Shown in pieces: positions 26,088 to 34,490 of a stretch of DNA of 64,000 nucleotides. Source of the stretch: Hyunsoonleella pacifica (GTDB lineage Bacteria > Bacteroidota > Bacteroidia > Flavobacteriales > Flavobacteriaceae). Each line of letters begins with the position of its first letter. Within the stretch, counting starts at the first letter, position 1. The stretch covers positions 248,001 through 312,000 of the forward strand of contig NZ_SIRS01000003.1 in assembly GCF_004310335.1 (NCBI RefSeq), given 5' to 3'. The notes beneath the pieces are model-generated. The model saw only the letters and a list, made by a program, of their open reading frames with translations. It did not search any database and was not told the DNA's origin. The position numbers were made by a program, and so were the translations under genes.

Positions 26088-26453
26088 TTATTTTGTTTTT
26101 TCTATTAAACTTTTTAGAAAGCCCTTAAAATTAGTTACATCATTCATCTTTAAGCTTCTTCCATTTATATCTACTACGGGAAGTGATATAGCATCTAGAG
26201 GTATTCCTGCATTTTGCAATTTTTCCACCATCTCTTTTTGCTTTTCTAGGCGCACATCTACATCATAATACACAAATTCTACATGCTGTTCTTTTAAAAA
26301 CACTTTAGTGTCTGTGCAATAATGGCACGTATCACTACCATACACAATTACGGTATCCTGTTTTACTACTTCTTTATCTGTACGTTTATCTTGACCAAAA
26401 CCTATTAAACCAAAAGTTAAACTAAATACTACACACAACACAAAACCTCTCAT
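26088..26453 (-). CDS. secreted glutaredoxin-like protein in the sucrose operon
   Basis: A 121-residue protein with a signal peptide (about 1-20, ending GFGQ), then a glutaredoxin fold. The redox motif is CHYC in VYGSDTCHYCTDTKVFL (about residues 43-46), and the cis-proline strand is AISLPVVDINGRSL. It should act in the periplasm or at the membrane, which is unusual for a glutaredoxin. It is sandwiched between the TonB receptor (with a hairpin between) and the transporter, and lies one base from the transporter gene. Its job in sucrose use is unknown; reduction of a partner's disulfide is only a guess. Confidence 0.8.
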   Translation of the reverse strand: MRGFVLCVVFSLTFGLIGFGQDKRTDKEVVKQDTVIVYGSDTCHYCTDTKVFLKEQHVEFVYYDVDVRLEKQKEMVEKLQNAGIPLDAISLPVVDINGRSLKMNDVTNFKGFLKSLIEKTK

Positions 26454-26479
26454 ATTTTAACTTTTTTATTTGGATGACA

Positions 26480-26514
26480 AAAAGAGTTGGACCTTATTTA
26501 ACTCCAACTCTTTT
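26480..26514 (-). terminator. hairpin between receptor and glutaredoxin genes
   Basis: A 12-bp perfect inverted repeat (AAAAGAGTTGGA and TCCAACTCTTTT) with an 11-base loop, flanked by A/T runs. On the minus strand it follows the TonB receptor gene. It probably stops or reduces read-through, giving more receptor mRNA than enzyme mRNA. Confidence 0.8.
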
Positions 26515-26551
26515 ATTAACAACCTGAAATCAAACTAAACTAACCCATTTT

Positions 26552-29179
26552 TTAAAACTTATACTGTAACGACAGTGTAGTGGAACGACCACTAATTGAT
26601 CTTGCTCTTACTAAACGATTTGAACCAAAAGCGCCATCTCCATTTCCTTCAACTTCTGTGATACCAACTGTATCAAAGAGATTGTTTACACTCAATACAA
26701 GAGAAAGCCCATCTGTTAAACCTGCTCTACCTATTAAGTTAAAGTAAGCATAAGCTGGCATTACTAAATCGTTATCATCTTGTGCATAAGATTTTGTTGT
26801 ACCTAATATGCTTAATGCCAAACCATGCTGACTGTTTTCTCCAAAATTATATGATGGCGATAAGTTATAAACCAAATCTGCTTGTCTTCTAGGTTTGTTC
26901 CCTTTATTGTCTCCACCATCTATTTCGGCTTTTGTCCAAGTAAACGAACCATTAAAGTTGAAGTTTTCTCCAAAGGCAAGTGCTGTTTCTGCTTCAATAC
27001 CTAATGCTTTAAATGGATTACCTACAGATCTGTTTAATTCATTACTCAACCCTTCATCAGTATTACTCATAAATCCTGTAAGGTTAAGCACTCCATTGTT
27101 TAATCTTTTCTTGAAACCAACTTCTAATTGTGATACTTCATCGTACTGCACATCTGCCTTACCATCTGTACCATAATTATTTCTATCTGGAGCTCTTCCT
27201 GATGCACCAGAACTATATCTTGCAAATACAGCTGATCCTTGATTCAATTTATAATTTAAACCTGCTGAGAAAGACACAAAGTTATAATCGTCATTTATTA
27301 TTTGTCCCGCATTACCTGCAATTACCGGTACCACTTGCTCTATCCCTTCTATTGTACCATTTCCATCATAATCATATGAATCTTGGCTACTAGGTCCATT
27401 AGCTATTGTTCCATTTACATTTACGTTTTCAAAACGTATACTTCCATCAAAATTTAATTTTTCGGTTATCTCTGCATCAACACCTACATACGGCGAATTC
27501 ACATTGTGTACAGTATTATATCTACGCTGGCAACAATTACCCCATACTGGCGTACCATAAGAGTATTGTCCGTTTCTTGAGAAACCATCAAAATCTGCCA
27601 ATCTTGCTTCTCCACCACCTTTAACTTCAGAAATAAATGAACTCCATTGCCATCCTATTTTTGTGTTTTGAGTTGCCGTAAACAATCCTGCAGTTACGCC
27701 AACATTATCACTTAATTTTTTTGAGATTTTTACATCACTAAAAAAGTTACTTAAGTCATCTACCGTTACATCAAACATGTGTATAATTTGAGCCAAACCA
27801 TTTGATGGGTTAAATACTTCTCTATCGCCATCAGCATATACCAAAGTACCTGTAGCATTTGAAGCGTCTCTGGCTGTAGTTTCAATTTCAGAAACTGTAC
27901 CTACTGCTGCTGTAAATGGCGATACCCATTCTCCGCTATTATTAGAGTAACGCGCTTTACCTGCTATTTTCCAATCGCTTCCCAAGTCAAAAGAAAACTC
28001 AGTCCCTAATGATTTAGACACAGGATTGTTTCCATTTCTAACATCATTTACATGTCTTCCACCTCCATCAAAAGGATTTGTTCCAGCACTTTGTTGTAAG
28101 TATGCTGAGTGTTGAGAATCACTAGTAATATCAAAACCTGGTAAATTTGAAAATGTTGGATCATCATTGTTTCCTTCCAATAACATTGGCATAGGTAAAT
28201 ACATCACAGATCTATCATTTAATAGTTTAGCATAAACTCGCACATAACCCGCATCAAATCTTTTTGTAAGATTTGCTTTAAATTGCCCTCCTTTATTACC
28301 TTGATACCCTATATCTCTAGGACCTTCTCCTGTTCTAATAAAACCACCGAAGTGATAAGACATTCCATTTTCTAATGGTGCACCATACTCGAAATCCAAC
28401 CTACTTGTTTGGTAATCTAACCCAAAAGTTGTCCCTAAAGAACCTCCTTCTGTAGCACCAGTTTTACTAATCATATTAATAATACCTGCTGGACCATTAG
28501 ACGTTTGCGTAGATGCTGAACCCCCTCTAATAGCCTCAACTCTTCCTATGTTAGAATCTATTCTTAAAAAATTATCCGCATTTCCAAAAGACGTATCTCC
28601 AAATAAATTTAATGGTAATCCATCTTCTTGAATTTGAAAATATCTTGATCCCCCTGAAGAAATTGGCACACCACGTACATTAAAGTTTGCATTACCCTCA
28701 CCTCCTGAAGACTCTGCACGAATACCAGGAATATTTCTAAAAAGTTCACCCGAACTCCTTGGTGCAGCCTGTTCTATCAACTCTATATCCATAGTTGAAA
28801 CAGATACACTGGATTCTATTTTAGATTTAGGATTAACAACACCTGTTACAATGATCTGATCTAAAGATTGCGCATCCTCTTTCATAATAACATCTACTGT
28901 AATATCATTACCTTGTACAGTAACCTGTTGCGAAAACTTTGCGTACCCTAAAAATGTAGCAGATAATGTGTAATCGCCATTTTCTATATCGTTAATAATA
29001 TAATTTCCATCAAAATCTGTAACTGCTCCTTTAGTAGTACCTTCTAAAATAACATTTACACCTGGCAATGGCACTCCTGCTTCGTCTTTAACGTTTCCCG
29101 ATATTGATTGTGCGATTAATGCGCTTGTAGATAACAGCATCAATACCAATAAAAACGTACTTTTTTTAATTGCATTCAT
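26552..29179 (-). CDS. TonB-dependent receptor of the sucrose island
   Basis: The 875-residue protein has a signal peptide (about 1-23), a carboxypeptidase-regulatory-like domain (about 24-105, GNVKDEAGVPLPGVNVILEG), a plug domain with the TonB-box-like DQIIVTGVV and then a 22-strand-type barrel ending in the aromatic SLQYKF. It is shorter than SusC proteins (about 1,000 residues) and there is no susD gene next to it, so it resembles a classical receptor rather than a SusCD pair. It presumably takes sucrose or a related sugar across the outer membrane. The paired LacI operators lie upstream of its promoter region. Confidence 0.88.
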   Translation of the reverse strand: MNAIKKSTFLLVLMLLSTSALIAQSISGNVKDEAGVPLPGVNVILEGTTKGAVTDFDGNYIINDIENGDYTLSATFLGYAKFSQQVTVQGNDITVDVIMKEDAQSLDQIIVTGVVNPKSKIESSVSVSTMDIELIEQAAPRSSGELFRNIPGIRAESSGGEGNANFNVRGVPISSGGSRYFQIQEDGLPLNLFGDTSFGNADNFLRIDSNIGRVEAIRGGSASTQTSNGPAGIINMISKTGATEGGSLGTTFGLDYQTSRLDFEYGAPLENGMSYHFGGFIRTGEGPRDIGYQGNKGGQFKANLTKRFDAGYVRVYAKLLNDRSVMYLPMPMLLEGNNDDPTFSNLPGFDITSDSQHSAYLQQSAGTNPFDGGGRHVNDVRNGNNPVSKSLGTEFSFDLGSDWKIAGKARYSNNSGEWVSPFTAAVGTVSEIETTARDASNATGTLVYADGDREVFNPSNGLAQIIHMFDVTVDDLSNFFSDVKISKKLSDNVGVTAGLFTATQNTKIGWQWSSFISEVKGGGEARLADFDGFSRNGQYSYGTPVWGNCCQRRYNTVHNVNSPYVGVDAEITEKLNFDGSIRFENVNVNGTIANGPSSQDSYDYDGNGTIEGIEQVVPVIAGNAGQIINDDYNFVSFSAGLNYKLNQGSAVFARYSSGASGRAPDRNNYGTDGKADVQYDEVSQLEVGFKKRLNNGVLNLTGFMSNTDEGLSNELNRSVGNPFKALGIEAETALAFGENFNFNGSFTWTKAEIDGGDNKGNKPRRQADLVYNLSPSYNFGENSQHGLALSILGTTKSYAQDDNDLVMPAYAYFNLIGRAGLTDGLSLVLSVNNLFDTVGITEVEGNGDGAFGSNRLVRARSISGRSTTLSLQYKF

Positions 29180-29225
29180 TTTTGTCTTTTTTAGTTATTC
29201 GATAAATAATTGAGTTGATTTTTGT

Positions 29226-29233
29226 CAAATCTA
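29226..29233 (-). promoter_or_regulatory. possible -7 element for the sucrose operon
   Basis: On the minus strand 29226-29233 reads TAGATTTG, matching TAnnTTTG. It is 46 bases upstream of the receptor start codon. No TTG is found at the usual -33 spacing, which would fit a promoter that needs help from an activator bound at the adjacent palindromes. Confidence 0.45.
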
Positions 29234-29267
29234 TATTTATAAGCCATATAAAATATGTTTTTATTAA

Positions 29268-29303
29268 TCGAAAACGTTTTCGAAAATAACGAAAACGTTT
29301 TCG
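29268..29303. promoter_or_regulatory. paired LacI-family operators
   Basis: Two palindromes lie between the divergent lacI and receptor genes: TCGAAAACGTTTTCGA at 29268-29283 and CGAAAACGTTTTCG at 29290-29303. Both share the core GAAAACGTTTTC with the central CG typical of LacI-family operators. The centres are 21 bases apart, two helical turns, so two dimers would bind on the same face of the DNA. They are probably bound by the adjacent regulator. Confidence 0.88.
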
Positions 29304-29351
29304 ATTTTATATTTTTAATATATTTATTACCTGAAATTAAACTCATTTTTA

Positions 29352-30389
29352 ATGAAAATTGTTACTCTAAGAGATATTGCAGAACAATTAAACATTTCTG
29401 TAACCACAGTTTCTAAAGCACTAAAGGATTATCCTGATGTTAGCAAAAAAACTAAATTGCAGGTACGAGAACTTGCTAAAACCCTAAATTATAAGCCCAA
29501 CGCTTTTGCTGTTAACCTAAGAACTAGAGAATCTAAAACCATTGGTCTAATTATCCCTGTGATTGTGCATCATTTTTTTTCGAATGTTATTAAAGGTATT
29601 ATTTCCCAAGCTGAAAAAAAAGGGTACCTGGTTATTATTCTTCAATCGGATGAATCTTATGAATTAGAAAAAAAGCAAGTTGAATTATTATTAAGTCAAC
29701 GTGTAGATGGTATTATTATCTCTTTAGCTAATGGCACTGCTAAGTATGATCATTTAAATGAAATTATCGCTCAAGGAAAACCTTTAGTAATGTTCGATAA
29801 AATTGCTAAAATGGTAAAGTGTTCAAAAGTTATAATAGACGATAGAAAAGCGGCTTATACCGCAACGCAACATTTAATTGATATTGGTTGTAAACGCATT
29901 GCCCACTTTAGAGGAGCTCTGTTACCACAAAACTCTATTGATAGGTTTTTAGGCTACAAAAAAGCTTTGTTAGATAATGACTTGCCTTACGATCCGTCCT
30001 TGGTGTATATCTGTGAATGCGGCGATATGAGTTTTGAAGAGGGTAAAAAAAATGCAAAACAATTGTTAGAAGATCATGATGATGTAGATGGTATTTTTAT
30101 AAATACTGATTTGGTTGCTATAGGTGCCATGACTGCATTTCAGGAAATGGGCGTAAAAATTCCTGAAGACATTAGTATTGTTGGGTTTAGTAATTGGTTT
30201 ATGTCGTCTGTAATATCCCCAAGTCTTACCACTATAAATCAACCAGGGTTTGAAATGGGAAAAAGGGCCTTTAAACAACTTTTTAAAGAAATTAAAGCCC
30301 GCAAAAAAGAGAAACCTTTTGAACCTAAAACCGTGGTTTTAGAAACAGATTTGATTGTTAGAACATCAACAAAAACTAATATTACTTAA
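29352..30389 (+). CDS. LacI-family transcriptional regulator
   Basis: A 345-residue regulator. The N-terminal helix-turn-helix and hinge are clear ([21 protein letters not shown], about residues 4-24, and the hinge up to about 60). A periplasmic-binding-protein-like effector domain follows (about 60-335), with motifs [19 protein letters not shown] and [15 protein letters not shown]. It is divergent from the sucrose operon and should sense sucrose or a derived sugar. Its stop codon (30387-30389) is the first base triplet of the duplicated queG end and overlaps the queG stop, so the gene runs exactly to the island junction. Confidence 0.92.
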   Translation: MKIVTLRDIAEQLNISVTTVSKALKDYPDVSKKTKLQVRELAKTLNYKPNAFAVNLRTRESKTIGLIIPVIVHHFFSNVIKGIISQAEKKGYLVIILQSDESYELEKKQVELLLSQRVDGIIISLANGTAKYDHLNEIIAQGKPLVMFDKIAKMVKCSKVIIDDRKAAYTATQHLIDIGCKRIAHFRGALLPQNSIDRFLGYKKALLDNDLPYDPSLVYICECGDMSFEEGKKNAKQLLEDHDDVDGIFINTDLVAIGAMTAFQEMGVKIPEDISIVGFSNWFMSSVISPSLTTINQPGFEMGKRAFKQLFKEIKARKKEKPFEPKTVVLETDLIVRTSTKTNIT

Positions 30390-31351
30390 TCTTTTAAGAA
30401 ATTGATATTTCGGTTTAATCCAGAGAATTTAGTGCGTTTTACTGCTGATTTTTTAAATACCTTTCTAAAGGTTTCTTCTGTGATGTCCTCCCAATCTTTT
30501 TTTGACATACTTAATAATTCTGGATGTGGATTGAATAGTGGCTCACTATGTGATTTTGAGAATCTATTCCATGGGCATACATCTTGACAGACATCGCAAC
30601 CAAACATCCAATCATCAAACTTTCCTTTAAATTCTGTAGGTATATTGTCTTTGAGTTCTATAGTGAAATATGAAATGCATTTACTGCCATCTACAACATA
30701 AGGCTCAACAATAGCTTCTGTTGGGCAGGCGTCAATACATGCCGTACAAGTGCCACAATGATCTGTTACTGGTGTATCGTACTCTAACTCTAAATCAATA
30801 ATAAGCTCAGCAATAAAATAGAAAGAACCTATTTGCTGTGTTAGTAAATTAGAGTGTTTCCCAATCCATCCCAAACCAGATTTTGCTGCCCAAGCTTTAT
30901 CTAAAACGGGTGCTGAATCTACAAAAGCACGTCCATTAACTTCCCCTATTTCATCTTGAATAAAGTGCAATAGTGATTTTAGTTTGTCTTTGATAACGAA
31001 ATGGTAATCTGTACCATAGGCGTACTTTGATAGTTTATAGCTTTCTGTGTTTTGTGTTTCTGAAGGAAAATAATTTAGTAACAAGGATACTACACTTTTT
31101 GAATCTTCAACTAATTTTGTGGGATCTAAGCGTTTATCAAAATGGTTTTCCATATAACGCATCTCTCCGTGCATATTTTGGTTTAACCATCGTTCTAATC
31201 GTGGTGCTTCTTCTTCTAAAAATTCGGCTTTACTAATACCACAAGACAAAAAACCGAGGCGTTTGGCTTCGGTTTTAATGATAGAAGCCCTCTCTCTAGC
31301 TCTCTCCCGAGGGGAGAGAGAACTCATACTCAAGTCTTTCTTTCTACTCAT
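30386..31351 (-). CDS. queG: epoxyqueuosine reductase QueG
   Basis: The protein makes queuosine in tRNA by reducing epoxyqueuosine with cobalamin and two 4Fe-4S clusters. The ferredoxin motifs are [16 protein letters not shown] and [13 protein letters not shown]. The substrate region [20 protein letters not shown] is present. I chose the ATG at 31351 (MSRKKDL); a further TTG at 31378 lies inside a repeat and is unlikely. Residues about 9-20 ([12 protein letters not shown]) derive from a GC-rich repeat inserted before the conserved [19 protein letters not shown]. From ATG the length is 321. Its last codons are duplicated at 22156. Confidence 0.93.
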   Translation of the reverse strand: MSRKKDLSMSSLSPRERARERASIIKTEAKRLGFLSCGISKAEFLEEEAPRLERWLNQNMHGEMRYMENHFDKRLDPTKLVEDSKSVVSLLLNYFPSETQNTESYKLSKYAYGTDYHFVIKDKLKSLLHFIQDEIGEVNGRAFVDSAPVLDKAWAAKSGLGWIGKHSNLLTQQIGSFYFIAELIIDLELEYDTPVTDHCGTCTACIDACPTEAIVEPYVVDGSKCISYFTIELKDNIPTEFKGKFDDWMFGCDVCQDVCPWNRFSKSHSEPLFNPHPELLSMSKKDWEDITEETFRKVFKKSAVKRTKFSGLNRNINFLKD

Positions 31352-31386
31352 AATATTTCCTCCCCTTTGAGGAGGCAAGGTGGGTT
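31290..31386. repeat. GC-rich hairpin repeats at the queG start and queG-ruvB gap
   Basis: Two units lie side by side. One has CTCTCTCCC (31300-31308) paired with GGGAGAGAG (31312-31320) and is inside the queG reading frame. The other has CCTCC (31359-31363) paired with GGAGG (31371-31375), followed by CAAGGTGGGTTTTA in the gap to ruvB. Both are GC-rich patches in an AT-rich genome and resemble the units at 11780-11880. Confidence 0.65.
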
Positions 31387-32409
31387 TTAGAACAGCCCCC
31401 CTTGAATATTTCCTTTAATTTTCCCTAAGTGCTTATATGCTTGCTCTGTTACTTCGCGTCCACGAGGGGTACGCATAATGAATCCTTGCTGGATCAGAAA
31501 GGGTTCATATACTTCTTCTATAGTTTCAGGGCTTTCACTTACTGCAGTGGCAATAGTGGTAATCCCTACAGGACCTCCTTTAAATTTATCGATGATGGTA
31601 GATAAAATTTTATTGTCCATTTCATCTAAACCATGGGCATCTACATTTAATGCCTCTAATGCAAACTTTGCTATTTTTATATCAATACTACCGTTTCCTT
31701 TTATTTGTGCAAAATCTCTAACACGTCGCAATAATGCATTTGCTATACGTGGTGTCCCTCTACTTCGTCCTGCAATTTCAACAGCTGCTTCCATAGAAAT
31801 TGGAACATCCAAAATCATCGCACTACGTTGAACAATAGTAGTCAATAAATCGGTTTTATAATATTGCAGCCTACTTTGAATCCCAAAACGTGCACGCATG
31901 GGAGAGGTTAACAATCCTGAACGCGTTGTTGCTCCTACTAACGTAAACGGACTTAAATTGATTTGGACTGTACGGGCATTTGGCCCTGTTTCAATCATAA
32001 TATCAATCTTGTAATCTTCCATAGCGGAGTACAGGTATTCCTCAACAATAGGGCTTAAGCGATGGATTTCATCTATGAACAAAACGTCACGTTCATCCAA
32101 ATTCGTTAATAAGCCAGCTAAATCTCCTGGTTTATCTAAAACTGGCCCTGAAGTTACTTTGATACCAACATCTAACTCATTTGCTAAAATATGGGCTAAC
32201 GTTGTTTTACCCAATCCTGGAGGTCCATGAAATAAAGTATGATCTAAAGCTTCTCCTCTTAAATTGGCTGCTTTTACAAAAATTTGAAGATTTTCCAACA
32301 CTTGGTCTTGCCCCGTAAAATCATTAAAGGCTAATGGCCTCAACTTTTTTTCTACATCAAATTCTTCCGGAGAAAAATTATCGTTTGTTGGATCTAGGTT
32401 TTCGTTCAT
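31387..32409 (-). CDS. ruvB: Holliday junction branch migration ATPase RuvB
   Basis: A 340-residue AAA+ motor of normal length. Walker A is [12 protein letters not shown], Walker B is [10 protein letters not shown], and sensor 1 with the arginine-finger region is [20 protein letters not shown]-terminal winged-helix domain ends in [20 protein letters not shown]. It drives branch migration with RuvA. It is followed by queG, with the repeat in the gap. A -7-like TATATTTG (32507-32514, minus strand) is present upstream. Confidence 0.97.
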   Translation of the reverse strand: MNENLDPTNDNFSPEEFDVEKKLRPLAFNDFTGQDQVLENLQIFVKAANLRGEALDHTLFHGPPGLGKTTLAHILANELDVGIKVTSGPVLDKPGDLAGLLTNLDERDVLFIDEIHRLSPIVEEYLYSAMEDYKIDIMIETGPNARTVQINLSPFTLVGATTRSGLLTSPMRARFGIQSRLQYYKTDLLTTIVQRSAMILDVPISMEAAVEIAGRSRGTPRIANALLRRVRDFAQIKGNGSIDIKIAKFALEALNVDAHGLDEMDNKILSTIIDKFKGGPVGITTIATAVSESPETIEEVYEPFLIQQGFIMRTPRGREVTEQAYKHLGKIKGNIQGGLF

Positions 32410-32460
32410 TACAACTTCAAATAAAAGTGGGAATTGCTTTTTAAAAGATTTTTTGGCAGG

Positions 32461-32482
32461 TTCCTACTTTTGCAGGAGCGAC
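32461..32482. repeat. decayed copy of the TTCCTGC palindromic repeat
   Basis: TTCCTAC-TTT-TGCAGGAGCGACA resembles the perfect hairpin at 6700-6719 (ATTCCTGC-TTTC-GCAGGAATGACA) with substitutions that weaken the stem. It lies between ruvB and the terminator of the OmpA operon. Confidence 0.5.
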
Positions 32483-32517
32483 AAAAATATATGCTTTCAT
32501 TTAAAACAAATATAAAC

Positions 32518-32557
32518 AAAAAGCCTTTCACATCTAACCGTAGTTAGTAGAAAGGCT
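32518..32557 (-). terminator. terminator of the adhesin-porP-ompA operon
   Basis: An outer stem AGCCTTTC/GAAAGGCT and an inner stem CTAAC/GTTAG. On the minus strand it is followed by GCTTTTTGTTT. It lies downstream of the OmpA-like gene stop codon at 32586. Confidence 0.8.
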
Positions 32558-32585
32558 CTTTCGGCTTTTGGTTGGGTTATGTTGG

Positions 32586-34472
32586 TTATTTTAGAATTGT
32601 AAATTCACAACGTCGGTTAATATCATATTCTTCATCAGTGCAAATACCTTCTTTAACACATTTGTTAAGCGGCTGCATTTCTCCATAACCTATGCTTTTT
32701 AATCTATCTCTGACTATGCCTTGGCTTACCAAATATTCCAAGGTTGAAGCTGCACGTTGTTTTGATAACTCTAAATTATATTGGTCTGGACCTCGTGCAT
32801 CAGTATGAGCAGAAACTTCTACTTCCATAGATGGATACTTTTTCATTAAATCTACTAAAACATTAAGGGTAGTAGCAGCATCTTCTCTAATATCTGATTT
32901 ATCAAAATCGAAGAAAATTTTATCCAGCTCTACTTGTACAAGATCGGTATCTTTTTCTTTAACACGCTCTTCTGCATCTGCAAAAGACTCTAAACTTAGG
33001 TAGATATTATGTTGTACTTTCCCTTTACTATCTGTAGAGAATTCTACATCTTGAGGAATGTACGCTTTTCGTGTACCTCTTACTTTATACTTTTTATTTG
33101 GCTCTATTTTAAATATATAATAGGCATCTTCTCCTACAATGGTATCCTGAATTACAGTTCCTGTCTCATCAAATAAAGTTACCAAAGCACCAGATAGCAA
33201 TTCTTTACTATTTAAATCTTCTACCACACCTTCAACTTGATAGAATGTAAGCGGGTTCTTTTCTCTTTTGAAACCAAATAGTCTATCGTATCCTCCTCGG
33301 TTGGAAGACACAAAACCTTTATTATCTTTTTCTCTAACTACATAGGCAAAGTCGTCTAAAGGGCTGTTAATTGTGCTTCCTAAGTTTACAGGCTTATCAA
33401 ATTCGCCGTTTACCAAATTACTTCTAAACACATCTAATCCGCCATAACCTAAATGTCCTATTGATGAAAAATACAACACATTATATTTACTTATAAATGG
33501 AAATTGTTCCCTGTGTTTGGTATTAATGGTTTCTCCTAAATTCACTGGTTCGCCATAGGTACCATCCTCATTTATGACTACTTTAAAAATATCGAAACTC
33601 CCTAAAGTCCCAGGCATATCACTAGCAAAATACAAGGTTTTCTCATCTTTACTCAACGCTGGGTGCTCTGTACTATATGCGTTTGATGTAAATGGTAGTG
33701 CGGTAACATTGGTCCACTCTCCATCTACCAATTCTGCTTTATAAATTTTAATATGCGCAATACGTTCTTCATCTGTTTTCTTTCGCGTTGTATTTGTTCT
33801 ATTAAAATACATGGTTTTACCGTCTTTTGTAAACACAGCACTACTCTCATGGGATTCTGTATTTATTGATGCTGAAAATGGTTCTACATTTTCTAGTACA
33901 TTTTCACTTGTTAAAGTGCCGCTATACAAATCTAAATACGGTAAGTTATTCCAAGAATATGCTGGGTTTTCTGAATTTCTTGCGGATGCAAAAGCTACTT
34001 TATCATCTCCATAAAACGACAAGCCAAAATCACTACTAGAATTTCTATTTTCTATTTGCTTTAATTTAAAGGTATGCGGAGTTGTTTTATCTGTTTCCTC
34101 AATAAAAGCTAAAGTATTTATTTGCTTATTGTAGTAGCGTCTTAAATGCTTATCTGCTTCTTTGTATTCCTTAACTCCTTTTAAAGCTTGGGCAAATCTA
34201 AAGTGATATTCAATATCAATTGAATCTCCATATTGCACAAACAGCTCCCTGTATGTTTTTATAGCTTTTTGAAGACTGGCATTATAATAATAGCTATCAG
34301 CTAAATTCTGAAGTACTTCTTGATTTCGTTCTTTGGTTTCATAAATTTCAGCTGCATCTTTATAAGCTCTCATCTCAAAAAGCTTATTTACACGCTTTAA
34401 ATTTTTCTTTTGAGCAAACCCTATTCCACTAACTAATAAAAGGCTTGCAAGTATGTATATATGTTTTTTCAT
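32586..34472 (-). CDS. OmpA-family protein with PD40 repeats (T9SS-associated)
   Basis: The 628-residue protein has a signal peptide (about 1-20), a TPR-like helical N-terminal region (about 25-115), a beta-propeller of PD40-type repeats (about 150-390; for example SKDEKTLYFASDMPGTLGSFDIF), a carboxypeptidase-regulatory-like domain (about 410-495) and an OmpA C-terminal peptidoglycan-binding domain (about 515-628, FFDFDKSDIREDAATTLN and VSAHTDARGPDQYNLELSKQ). Such proteins, PorE-like in T9SS loci, link outer-membrane machinery to the cell wall. It lies directly after the PorP/SprF gene and adhesin. Confidence 0.85.
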   Translation of the reverse strand: MKKHIYILASLLLVSGIGFAQKKNLKRVNKLFEMRAYKDAAEIYETKERNQEVLQNLADSYYYNASLQKAIKTYRELFVQYGDSIDIEYHFRFAQALKGVKEYKEADKHLRRYYNKQINTLAFIEETDKTTPHTFKLKQIENRNSSSDFGLSFYGDDKVAFASARNSENPAYSWNNLPYLDLYSGTLTSENVLENVEPFSASINTESHESSAVFTKDGKTMYFNRTNTTRKKTDEERIAHIKIYKAELVDGEWTNVTALPFTSNAYSTEHPALSKDEKTLYFASDMPGTLGSFDIFKVVINEDGTYGEPVNLGETINTKHREQFPFISKYNVLYFSSIGHLGYGGLDVFRSNLVNGEFDKPVNLGSTINSPLDDFAYVVREKDNKGFVSSNRGGYDRLFGFKREKNPLTFYQVEGVVEDLNSKELLSGALVTLFDETGTVIQDTIVGEDAYYIFKIEPNKKYKVRGTRKAYIPQDVEFSTDSKGKVQHNIYLSLESFADAEERVKEKDTDLVQVELDKIFFDFDKSDIREDAATTLNVLVDLMKKYPSMEVEVSAHTDARGPDQYNLELSKQRAASTLEYLVSQGIVRDRLKSIGYGEMQPLNKCVKEGICTDEEYDINRRCEFTILK

Positions 34473-34490
34473 GTTTCCTAGTATTATATG

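Noticed and set aside
31352-31378. Longer queG start at the TTG codon
   Set aside because: The codon lies in a repeat, and the predicted residues (PPQRGGN) are repeat-derived; the ATG at 31351 is simpler.
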